Below, one piece after another: positions 11,217 to 20,758 of a DNA stretch of 64,000 bases. Every line of letters starts with the position of its first letter. Within the stretch, counting starts at the first letter, position 1. A program made the position numbers and the translations under genes. A model generated the notes under the pieces. The model was not told the origin of the DNA, did not search any database, and was given only the letters and a program-made list of their open reading frames with translations. The DNA is from Cololabis saira. Its lineage: Eukaryota > Chordata > Actinopteri > Beloniformes > Belonidae. The stretch is from contig NC_084591.1 of the NCBI RefSeq assembly GCF_033807715.1, forward strand, positions 44,964,368 to 45,028,367. Reading direction: 5' to 3'.

Positions 11217-11365
11217 CTGCTCTAGACTCAAATTCCCATTCCATACCACACATTTCTCACAACACTACACACACTTCCCAATACCCTGCACACTCTTCCT
11301 GAATTCCCTCTCTTACTGTTTACACAGAACACCCAGTCAATCACATTTCTAAACTCCAAAGGCTG

Positions 11366-12013
11366 TTGAGCAATATGCAATTTGCCATTGAATTCATATT
11401 CATTGATGAAGCGGGGTTCAACCATGTAAAAAGAAGGCGCCGAGGGAGGAATATCATCGGCCAGCGTGCCATCACAGAGGTCCCTGGCCAACGTGGAGGG
11501 AACATAAAAACGTGTGCTGCCATCAATCACCACGGCGTTCTCCATCACCATGCCACCATTGGCCCCTACAACCCTGCACTTCTTCTAGCATTCCTGGACC
11601 AGCTCTACAATATCATTGTCCAGCCAGACCAGATGGAGGACACAGAGGTGGTCAGGTTCGTTGTTATCTGGGACAATGTCAGTTTCCTTCGGGCTGCTCT
11701 GGTCCGTGAGTGGTTCAGGGTCCATCCAGAAGTTGATGTCCTATATCTCCCTCCATACTCTCCCTTCCTCAACCCAATTGAGGAGTTTTTCTCTGCCTGG
11801 AGATGTAAGGTATACGAGAGAAATCCTCAGACACGGATCCCACTGCTGCAGGCCATGGAGGACGCATATGGCGATGTCACTGCTGAGGCCTGTCAAGGCT
11901 TCATCCGGCATTGTAGGAGATTGTTCCCCCGCTGCTTGGCCAGGGAGAACATCGCCTGCGACATGGACGAGGTCCTGTGGCCAGCCAGGGATGAAAGGCA
12001 GGATGCAGCCTAA
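11366..12013 (+). CDS. IS630/Tc1-mariner-type transposase, DDE domain only
   Basis: An uninterrupted frame of 215 residues contains a complete DDE_3-type catalytic core. The first Asp is in FIFIDEAGFN (about residue 14), the second in VVIWDNVSF (about residue 98), and the Glu in PPYSPFLNPIEEFFSAW, spaced 35 residues after the second Asp. The family's cut-and-paste transposases carry a paired helix-turn-helix DNA-binding region before this domain; none is visible upstream of 11366, and I found no convincing terminal inverted repeats. It lies directly beside the 5'-truncated end of the minus LINE. It is most likely a truncated transposon; a domesticated gene cannot be excluded. The true start is unknown. 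Confidence 0.7.
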   Translation: MSNMQFAIEFIFIDEAGFNHVKRRRRGRNIIGQRAITEVPGQRGGNIKTCAAINHHGVLHHHATIGPYNPALLLAFLDQLYNIIVQPDQMEDTEVVRFVVIWDNVSFLRAALVREWFRVHPEVDVLYLPPYSPFLNPIEEFFSAWRCKVYERNPQTRIPLLQAMEDAYGDVTAEACQGFIRHCRRLFPRCLARENIACDMDEVLWPARDERQDAA

Positions 12014-12824
12014 TACTTTTGTTCTGTTTCTATTTTCTGTCAAGTTTTCATCCACAGCTTGCTGTGATGTCCAGTGGACTGCACATTTTGAGTCCAAATA
12101 CTGTAAAATATTAATTGTTGTTACAGTAAAGAATTGTGTGTTGTTTTCTATTTGAGTAGCCTATACATATGAATACTATATGGTGATATATTACATCCAA
12201 CAGCTGAAGGTGTAACACTGAACATACAAATACATGATTCTGAGACATTCATATAGTGTTTCCCATTCATACTATAGTGTCTTTCATTCTGCACATCAGT
12301 GTTCAGTGGGTACTTAGAAAAGTCTACTCAAATGATGTATGTGTTTGGCATTTGAGAAGGAAATACCATTTAGTGAAGAGTTAACACTGTTTTGAGGGCA
12401 GAGTGTGCTTTTGCAAGAGAAGTGTAGGATTTCGCATTTTGTGTGTGAGTTTTGTAATTTTTGTGTTTTGAGAAAGTGAGGTAGTCTATCAGGAAATATG
12501 TTTAAACAATTGTGAAAAACTGTAAATGAATGCAGAGCACTGGTTTATGGATACAGATTGATACGGATACGGCTTACAGATTGCTGGAAATGAATATGAA
12601 ATGAAAGCGCAAATAGTGTCTGTGAGATAAAGTTGGATGTGTCTGCAGACACCGCACATGTTGAGAGATAATTAAAGGAGCGTCCCGTGAGCACGGTGCT
12701 GTTCCGTAAACAAACGGATAAAACGATCTGATAAATACAACACCATCAAATGACAGTGAAAAACAAAATATAAACAAATAAAATAAAGTTATCCTAGGAG
12801 CTATGTTGTCGGGGGCATTACGCC

Positions 12825-14925
12825 CCTGGTAGAGTCTCCCATGGCAAACAGGTCCTAGGTGATGGGCCAGACTAAGAGCGGTTCAAGACTATCATGAAGA
12901 GGAAGACAGCAAGGGCCGTAACGTCGCCCGGATCGGCGTCACCGGGGCCCCTCCCTGGAGCCAGGCCTGGGGTTGGGGCTCGTAGGCGAGCGCCTGGTGG
13001 CCAGGTCTTTGCCCGTGGGACCCGGCCGGGCTCAGCCCGAAATGTCAACGTGGGCCCGCCTTCCCTTAGGCACACCACCTGCAGGAAGGTCCATGAGAGG
13101 CTGGTGCAATGTGGGCTGGGTAGCAGTCGTGGCGGGGCCTCGACGACCCAATCCCTGGACTAAAACCCTTGCAGTAGGGACATGGAATGTCACGTCGCTG
13201 GGGGGGAAGAAGCTGGAGCTTGTTCGTGAGTGTAGCAGGGCGAGTGCTACCGGGGCCGAACGAAGGATGGAGAGACACGGAGTTTCGTGCAGACCCTGTT
13301 TATTTGTCACCAAAACACCGCCAACACGTGCACAAGCATCACACAGCTGCACCGAACTCCGAACTGCTGTCCAGCTCCGCCTTATAAGGCAGGCAGGGTG
13401 GAGAGAACCAGCCACTCAGGCGGATGGGACACAGGTGCGTGTCCCGTCAACCTCTCCACCCTGCCACACACCCCCAACGCCAACCTCGAGCCGGGGTCCG
13501 TCCGGCCGAGCCTACTCCCCCCCGCCCCCTCGGAGCGAGAGAGGAAGCCCGGAACCCCCCGGGCCTTCCTGGTCGGGGGGTCGTCCCCGGCGTCGGCCTG
13601 ACCAGCGCAAAGGTCGGGGGGGGCGACCCCGGCGTCGGCCCGGTCGCCGTGGAAGATGCTCTCGGGGCGGGCCCATGGTGGCCTCGGGCCACACGGTGCG
13701 TCCACGACCGCGTCCCTCATGGCGCAGCCCCGTTCTGGAGCTGGTGCTACCCGGACCATGCCCTCCTTTGTGACGCAGCCCTGCGCCGGCTGCTGGTCCG
13801 CCTCCAGGACCGCCTCTTCCCCCACACTCTGCTCTGGCCGCAGGTCCGGCCCCGTCTCCGCAGGACCCGCCGTCGCTGGCGGCTCCCCCGCCAACTCCGC
13901 CTCCGTCTCCCCCTCCGTCTCCGTCGCCGCCTCCGTCCCAGGAGCCGTCGCCTGGCGGCCCGCAGCTTCTGCCTCCCGGCCTCTAAGCTGCGCCACCAGC
14001 GCTGCCGCGGCGAACCTCAGACGGGGTGCAGGGGTGGGTCGCTCCGTTGGCCCCGCCGCCTCGGGAGCCGTCGCCTGGCGGCCCGCAGCTTCTGCCTCCC
14101 GGCCTCCAAGCTGCGCCACCAGCGCTGCCGCAGTGAACCTCAGACGGGGTGCAGGGATGGGTCGGTCCGCGGGCATCGAAGCCGCCAACACAGCGAGCTG
14201 ATGCCCGCCCTGGTCCCGGCGCAGGGCGGCCAGGTCCGCCAAGACCTGGGCGAGCGCGTCCAGGGCCCGCTCCATGCCTCTCTCCTCCATCCTTCTCGCC
14301 CCACGTTGGGCGCCAGATGTAGCAGGGCGAGTGCTACCGGGGCCGACCGAAGGATGGAGAGACACGGAGTTTCGTGCAGACCCTGTTTATTTGTCACCAA
14401 AACACCGCCAACACGTGCACAAGCATCACACAGCTGCACCGAACTCCGAACTGCTGACCAGCTCCGCCTTATAAGGCAGGCAGGGTGGAGAGAACCAGCC
14501 ACTCAGGCGGATGGGACACAGGTGCGTGTCCCATCAACCTCTCCACCCTGCCACAGTGAGGTTGAGAGATTCCGGCTAGAGATAGTCGGGCTCACCTCGA
14601 CACATAGCTTGGGCTCCTTGAAAGGGGCTGGACCCTCCACTACTCTGGAGTTGCCCAGGGTGAGAGGCGGCGAGCTGGTGTGGGCTTGTTTATAGCCCCT
14701 CAGCTCAGTCGCCATGTGTTGGAGTTCACCCCGGTGAACGAGAGGGTCGCTTCCCTGCGCCTTCGGGTCGGGAAGCGTTCTCTCACTGTTGTTTGTGCCT
14801 ACGGGCCGAACAGCAGTGCGGAGTGCCCGGCCTTCTTGGGGTCCCTGGGAGGAGTACTGGATAGTGCTCCAACTGGGGAGGCGCGGGACATAAGCGGCGG
14901 ACGATGGATGGATGGATGGATGTAA
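12825..14925 (+). mobile_element. Internally deleted LINE (5' end plus tail), split by an LTR element
   Basis: The 5' part (12825-13230) reads into the start of an apurinic endonuclease domain (LAVGTWNVTSLGGKK). It resumes after the nested LTR element with a segment of the type RLEIVGLTSTHSLGS, later IAPQLSRHVLEFTPVNERVA and LTVVCAYGPNSSAE. It then jumps straight to a short 3' tail ending in (GATG)n at 14905-14923. The whole RT region is absent. A 5' end joined to a 3' tail is the architecture of a non-autonomous LINE derivative that could be mobilised in trans. Exact 5' boundary and clade are not certain. Confidence 0.65.
13231..14555 (-). mobile_element. Small non-autonomous LTR retroelement derived from the Gmr1-like family
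   Basis: Two 238-bp LTRs (13231-13468 and 14318-14555) begin TGTAGCAGGG and end CCTGCCACA on the plus strand, differ at about three positions, and are bounded by the 5-bp duplication GTGAG (13226-13230 and 14556-14560). On the minus strand the primer binding site TGGCGCCCAACGTGGGGC (14315-14298) lies 2 bp after the 5' LTR, the sequence type used with tRNA-Lys. The interior carries one open minus-strand frame that begins with a Gag-like N-terminus (MERALDALAQVLADLAAL) and ends with a Pol C-terminus (FLSRSEG then SRLGRTDPG), with everything between lost. LTR ends, PBS and both protein ends resemble the Gmr1-like element at 43812-48656. A 123-bp tandem duplication lies at about 13947-14190. Confidence 0.85.
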
Positions 14926-15330
14926 AATAAAATAATAAAATAAAAAATGGACGTCCCAGAAAAAGCACAGGAGGCAGAAACCATGTTAAAAACACTCAAA
15001 GCGTCCCGCAAGGGAAGACTGGGCACGTGCACGAGAAAAATGGATGAAATCAAAGTCTTGATCATGTTAATGGGTGTTTGAAATAATTTCATGAAGCCAT
15101 GGAGGAATTCTGTGCTGTTCATAAGTCTGTGCAAATGCTCTTATCAGGGGTCCGTTTCACAAAGCAGGTTCAACAAACTCTGAGTCTAATCCTGAACTCT
15201 TAGTTGATCTACTCTGAGATCGTAAACTCAGAGTTTTCGGTTCCAGAACAGCTGATTTGAGTTAATTTACTCAACTCTAAGTAGTTTCACCTGGAGTTAA
15301 GCGTGTGCGCCACAACTATCAAAAGCCAGC

Positions 15331-16140
15331 ATTAAAGGAGCATGAGGCAGGATTGAGGCAGGATTTATGAAAAAAATTTGTATACGTTTTAAGTTTTCTA
15401 GTAATAATGTCAGATGAAGCGTTCCAAACCAAAAAGAATGAGCCCTCTAGCGTATCTCTCCATTGCCTTGAACAGGCTGTGTGCTGCAAAATGTGCTGCA
15501 ATTGTGGGGCCGAATTTCCCACGCTGTCCTGCGGATGTGACGTCAAATGACGCTGCATGCGCGTTCTCCTCGTTCTCCCGTGCTGGCTTCGCTGTTGGCT
15601 TCAGTACCCCCGACGGCCGTCGTGGCGAAGGGTGGCGCTAATGAGTCTCATTTCTTAAAAGGAGCCTCATTGTTATGTCTCGGCCAGCTGGGGTTTCCCC
15701 TCGGCCCGATCGCACTGCAGAAGCAGAGTCTGCGCAGCGCACAGCCAGAGATCTGCGCGCCCGGCGACGAGCCCGGTGGCGCAGCTGAGCCACAGGAGCG
15801 CAGCTGTAGTGCATCAGGTCATTACTGGAAGCTCATATAAGGATCAGAACTGCTGGCAAACCCTTGTGAGTTCGTCTTGGCATTCCTGTATGTGATCAGG
15901 GTTTTCTGGATTATTTGTGGATTGTGCTGGGGACTTTTCTCTTGGATTACTTTGTGGATTTTTGTTGAGGACTTTTTTCCTGTATTCGTACAGCGAGTTT
16001 TCTTTCCCCTGCCATTTAAGGAGGCAGTGTTTTTTGTTTGTGAGAATAAACTACGCCTTTTTTTGGGCTAACCTTGAACCTGTCTGGTGTCGTGCGCTTG
16101 GGTCCAAGGACAAAATCCTTAACACTCATGCTCCTTTAAT
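15331..16140. mobile_element. MITE with inverted ends, carrying a solo LTR
   Basis: The ends ATTAAAGGAGCATGAG (15331-15346) and its near-perfect inverse (16125-16140) face each other. The insert at 15671-16124 is a solo LTR that landed beside the right end. Without it the element is about 350 bp. It has no coding capacity. Confidence 0.65.
15671..16124. mobile_element. Solo LTR (454 bp)
   Basis: Starts TGTTATGTCTCGGCC and ends ATCCTTAACA, so it has the canonical TG...CA ends with short inverted termini. It is flanked by the 5-bp direct repeat CTCAT (15666-15670 and 16125-16129). The single LTR with an intact target duplication implies LTR-LTR recombination that removed the internal region. 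A related 3' module is seen at 9345-9415. Confidence 0.8.
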
Positions 16141-16572
16141 GTGGCCCTGATACAACGATCCACCATGGCAACCGGCGACAACAAAAGATCCACATACTTT
16201 TTCTTTTTTTTAAAAACTTTATTTAACATTTCAATTTACAAAATCCCTTTGAGGAAACATTAATTTGCATCTGAAGATCCACATACTTCACGCCGTGACC
16301 TTTTTCCCCCGAATGGAATTAGAGATTTTAATGCACGCATAAGGCGAATTTGAACATGTTTTTCGAAAAAAGAGTAACACCGCAGCACAGAATATAATAT
16401 AAAATTAATTTAACAGATCTCTACATCATTCACCTGCAATCCTGTGGAACCCCTTGATGGCTTGGACAGGTTTATGTAGGCTTGCCACCCGTCCCTTGAA
16501 ATACGGAATTGTTCCGTAATTGGGAATTAAAAGTTACGTTCCGTATTGAACCAATACAGACACATATTATGC

Positions 16573-16796
16573 CAGGGGTCTCCAACCCTGGTCCTGGAGA
16601 GGACCTATCCAGCATGTTTTAAATATTTCCGTGCTTCAGCACACCATGATACAAGGAGCTGTGTCAACAACAGAACTGTCCGGACCTTGATGGCAAGTTA
16701 ATGATGACCATTGATTAGAATCAGGTGTGTTCATGCAGGGAGACACCTAAAACATGCTGGATAGGTGCTCTCCAGGACCGGAGTTGGAGACCCCTG
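16573..16796. mobile_element. Palindromic hAT-like MITE, copy 3
   Basis: Ends CAGGGGTCTCCAACC and its inverse, arms sharing GCATGTTTTAAAT and ACCTAAAACATGC, and an exact 8-bp target duplication TATTATGC (16565-16572 and 16797-16804). This copy gives the best support for hAT-type integration of the family also found at 2550 and 4346. Confidence 0.85.
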
Positions 16797-16859
16797 TATT
16801 ATGCTCTTATTTATTCATGTAATAATATACAGGTGGAGGTCAGAAAATTTGAAAATATT

Positions 16860-17070
16860 GCAAAACTTCATTCGTAGTAAATTCAACTTAAGGTGAAACA
16901 AATATTATTTCCCACTACATGCAAAGTGAGATATTTCAAGCCTTTATTTGTTATAATTTTGATGATTATGGCTCACAGTTTATGAAAACCCCAAATAAAA
17001 AATCTCAAAGAATTAGAATATATTATGAAATCATTAAACAATTCAATCATCAAAATTATAACAAATAAAG
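16860..17070. repeat. Palindromic repeat, DNA-transposon-derived
   Basis: The segment TTTATTTGTTATAATTTTGA (about 16941-16960) is repeated in inverse at about 17049-17069. The intervening sequence is AT-rich with no frame. It resembles a widespread fish DNA-transposon remnant; the family is not assigned. Confidence 0.5.
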
Positions 17071-17076
17071 GATTAA

Positions 17077-17881
17077 AGGTATTGTGACATCATTTTTAAC
17101 ATGCTTTTAACACTATTAAAAGTCTTGGCCAACATCCCTCAAATGTGTCTAAAAGAGTGTAACAAGAAAAACTTCACTCTAGTACTCCATTCCTGGCTTT
17201 TTATGACAGTGTTTTTTTGCGCCGTGAAAAACGCTTCCTTTTCCCCCTTTCCTGTCAATCATTGCCCCGCTCCTCCTCCAAACCTCCTCCAACGCTCACA
17301 GCGGCGTCGGAGAGTTAAGCCGGGAGCGACAGGCGAAGCATGCACGGAAAAGCAGCAGGGCGAACCACAGCAAACAATCATAAAAATAAAGGCATGCAAG
17401 CAGCAGTGTCCCCTTATCTTAAGTCCAGTCAGTGGCCGCGGGTCTTCTTAGCAGTTTTCCTCCGGTGATCAGAACAAAAGAGGCTCTAAACAGCTCCGTG
17501 TTAAGCCTGATTTATGGTTCCGCGTTAAATCGACGCAGAGCCTACGCCGTAGGGTTCAGCGTACGGTGCGCGTCGCCGCATAACCCTACGCCGTAGGCTC
17601 TGCGTCGGTGTAACGCGGAACCATAAATCAGCCTTCATGGTGCGCTGGAGAGGAGAGGAGACAGGGAGCTGGGTGGAGGGAGCGGTGATTTAGCGGGGCG
17701 TGACGTCACATTCCGCCACCAAACCAGATGCGCCGTTTTTGCATAGTTATGCGGAAAAACCCAGAAAGCACACAATACACTGAATGTTAAAAGTTCGTTG
17801 TTTTTTGGGTGTAATTGATGTCAAGACACCCAACAAAACACAAAAAATCAAGAAAAATTAGTTTTTCATGTCACAATACCT
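17077..17881. mobile_element. piggyBac-like MITE with TTAA target sites
   Basis: The ends AGGTATTGTGACAT and ATGTCACAATACCT are perfect inverted repeats, and TTAA lies immediately outside each (17073-17076 and 17882-17885). TTAA target duplication is the hallmark of the piggyBac superfamily. The 805-bp interior has no transposase, but holds a hairpin MITE at 17505-17635. Confidence 0.8.
17505..17635. mobile_element. Hairpin MITE, GC-rich, copy 1
   Basis: Inverted arms: CTGATTTATGGTTCCGCGTT on the left and its inverse on the right, with CTACGCCGTAGG palindromes inside. Other copies are at 59405-59547 (complete), about 60570-60672 (partial) and 63385-63458 (partial). The GC-rich centre stands out against AT-rich surroundings. 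Confidence 0.8.
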
Positions 17882-18479
17882 TTAACATATATTGCTTTGC
17901 CTGTAATGAGACTATTCAATATACATGTATTACGCGGTCTGATAACCATCTCCCGACGAATATTTAATTCTCTGCGCATTAATTCTGCACCTTCATCAAT
18001 TGTGTCTTCATCAAAAGGACATGCCATGTTCGTGACAATGGACTTCTAATATATATACTGACTCTGTTTTTAATGACAGACGGCAGAACTTCGCCAAAAC
18101 TCGCCTGCTGACTGAATGAATGAGGAAATCAAATGTGCGTATGGCTCTGAAAGAGGGCGGAGACACAGAGAATCACCAGGTTCATTGAGATAAACCTGGT
18201 CCCGACCAGGTTAGTTTCAGAGAGTCTGTTACTACGGTAACTGACCGAGAGCTTAAGTTACCTCTCTTTGTGAAACAGGCTAGAGTTACCTCTTTTTCTC
18301 TGGTTTGAGTTACCTCCCCTTGTGAAACGGAAAACTCAGAGTTTCCCTCATTTCAGGGTTAACAGACTCAGAGTTTTCACTAAACCTGCTTTGTGATGAG
18401 GAGAGAGAGGAGGATAATGTGGACTGTTATGAGCCTAGGATGACTAACTTTAGTTATTGGTTGAAAGATGTTGAAATGT

Positions 18480-20758
18480 GGAAGGGAGAACGTATGTTTA
18501 CGTATGTAAACACGGTTTTATGAATGAAAGTGAACCTGTAACCATGTGACCACACCCTCGGATCAGGAGCAATTATACCAAATTAACCACACCTGTGGGT
18601 GCTTGGTTGCCCAGTATATAGGCCCATGCACCCACACGCTCTCCCTCTTTCTACCGACTGGGAAGGATGGCGGGGCCACCGTTCACCGCCGAGTGACAGT
18701 GATGGGTTACAGGTTCACTTTCATTCATAAAAACGTGTTTACATACGTAAACATACATTTTATTTCATTTCAGTGAACCTGTAACCATGTGACCGCAGTG
18801 TACCAGATCAGTCACGAGGGGAGTGAGGTGGAACCACTCAAAGACCCTTGTCGAATGGGCACCAAGTCCTGAGAGGGGGTCCACCCCAGCCTGCACATAA
18901 GCCAGGGCAATCAAGTCCACTATCCAATGGGCGAGGCGTTGCTTCGACACAGGCCTGCCCAGTGTGGCCTCGCTATAAGACACAAACAGGGAATCAGATG
19001 TGCAAAACGCCTTAGTGCGGTCCACATTAAACCTGAGGGCCCTTACAGGGCACAAGTTGTGCAGCTCCTCTGCTCCCGCCGAGATATGATGCGGAGGGTA
19101 GAAAGACTCCAGTACCAGGGGCCTGGAGACAAAACCTCTGGGCAAGACCTTCGGCTGAAAGGCTGGGTTTGGCAAGAGGCGGACCATTCTGTCTTAGTCC
19201 CCAAACCTTAGACATGCTGGGTCCACAGAAAAAGCACTCAACTCACTAACCCGTCTGGCAGACACAATGGCCAAAAGAAAGGCCGTCTTCAAAGAGAGGA
19301 GCCGAAGGTCAATACCAGACAATGGCTCGAAGGGGGGCGAACAAAGCGCCTTGAGAACCACCTGAAGGTCCCAGGCGGGTAGTAACTGCTTTCGAGATGG
19401 GAGACTCACCCCTCTCAGAAATTGCACAGCCAGGGGATGTGCGCCCGGAGACATGCCATCACACTTCTCATGAAGCAGAGAGATTGCTGGAAGGTAGCCA
19501 CTGATGGTCGACTCCACCCGACCAAGGGCAACAAGGTGTTGGAGGAAGGACAGAATTACAGAGATTTTGCAAGTAAAGGGATCCTCCCGCTTAGGACGAC
19601 ACCAGTCCCTAAACACCTTCCACTTGCTGCTGTACTGCCGCTGAGTGGAGGGGGCCCGTGCAGCCTGCAAGGTGTTCACCACCTCCCTATCTAGGCCGAG
19701 TGCACACAAGCGCCGCCGTTCAAGGGCCACACATGAAGCTTCAGGATCTGGGGTTCTAGGTGCCAAATGCTGCTGTGCACCTGGGACAACATGTCCAGTC
19801 TCACTGGAAGACGCAATGGGCAGCCCTCCAGCAACTCATAGATCCCGGCCATCCACGGCCTCTGTTGCCAGCTCGGTGCCACCAAGAGCACCTGAGCACA
19901 CTGCAACTTCCCACTCCTGAGGAATGCTGAAAGGAGGGGAAGCGGGTGAAATGCATACAGCCTCACCCTGGGCCATGACAGACTGAGGGCGTCCGTCACC
20001 ACTGGTCCTGGGGGACTGTGCATAGAGGCCCACAGAGGACAATGAGAGATTTTCCTCTGTGGCAAAAAGGTCCACCTCTGCCCGACCGAACCGCTGCCAA
20101 ATCTGGTCCACAACCTGAGGGTGCAGACGCCACTCGCCAGGATGGGGACCTCCTCTCAACAGCAGGTCTTCTGCTACATTCTGGGGCCTTGGGAGGTAAA
20201 AAGCCCTCAGGGTCATGTCCTTGGACCGCGCCCACAAGAGCAGCCATCGCACTCGTGCATGCAGAGATGGGTATTTCAACCGGCCCTGGCGGTTGATGTA
20301 GGACACCACATCCGTGTTGTCTGTCCGTATCATGACCTGCCTCCCCTGTACAGTTGGCAGGAAGTATCCCAGGGCCAGGTAAACTGCTTCCATCTCGAGG
20401 AGGTTTACATGCCATCCCTGCTGTGCTGGACCCCAACAGCCGCGAACAGTCCCGCCCTCCCAGACTGCACCCCAGCCTGATTGGGAGGCGTCGGTTGTAA
20501 TGGTCACCCTGCAGCCTCCTTGGCCCAGGGGAATGACCACCTCCACCACATGAGGACCTTGAGGGCTCCGTGTGACAAGGTGAGGAGTTTTGACTGGTCC
20601 CTGGGCAAGAGGAGCCCCTGGCGACCAAACCATACTTGAAACGGGCGTGTGTGCAACAAGCCCAGTGGCACAACCTGAGCTGCTGCAGAAAAAAGCCCAA
20701 ACATCCTCTGACACTGCAGGAGATGCAACCCGTGACACACTCCATGATTGCATTCCAT
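18480..20758 (-). mobile_element. DIRS-type retrotransposon relic (RNase H plus tyrosine recombinase)
   Basis: Minus-strand coding runs in broken frames. First comes an RNase H domain (about 20300-20580): TITTDASQSGWGAVW, LLEMEAVYLAL, IRTDNTDVVSYINRQGRLK, then VDLFATEENLSL. A frameshift near 20050 moves the DIRS-typical linker into the frame at 19691-20113 (LWASMHSPPGPVVTDALS, ARVRLYAFHPLP-like). Next is a tyrosine recombinase: 19194-19766 contains the N-terminal SAM-like part (STQRQYSSKWKVFRDWC) and 18765-19187 reaches the catalytic HSTR motif and then breaks off. Near the 3' end, inverted copies of a sequence containing TTTACGTATGTAAACACG lie at about 18490-18545 and 18700-18760, consistent with DIRS inverted termini. 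RT is missing; the element is dead. Confidence 0.8.

Larger units (their letters stand above)
15147..18394. mobile_element. Harbinger-like TIR element containing nested insertions
   Basis: The left end has TTTCACAAAGCAGG followed by AACTCTGAGTCTAA. The right end (18340-18394) carries the inverted counterpart GACTCAGAGTTTTCAC then CCTGCTTTGTGA. Subterminal motifs of the type GTTACCTC and CTCAGAGTT recur near both ends. The 3.2 kb interior is mostly other elements: a MITE with a solo LTR, a hAT-like MITE, a palindromic repeat and a piggyBac-like MITE. No intact transposase is seen. Assignment to PIF/Harbinger rests on my recollection of the terminal sequence and is tentative; the inverted repeats themselves are clear. 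Confidence 0.55.

Noticed and set aside
12973..14695. Long GC-rich ORFs on the plus strand
   Set aside because: They are antisense shadows of the non-autonomous LTR element and its LINE host. LTR boundaries and PBS show that the sense strand is minus.
17101..17451. 116-residue ORF with Pro/Arg-rich centre
   Set aside because: Lies wholly within the piggyBac-like MITE, with no domain and a composition that follows local GC content.
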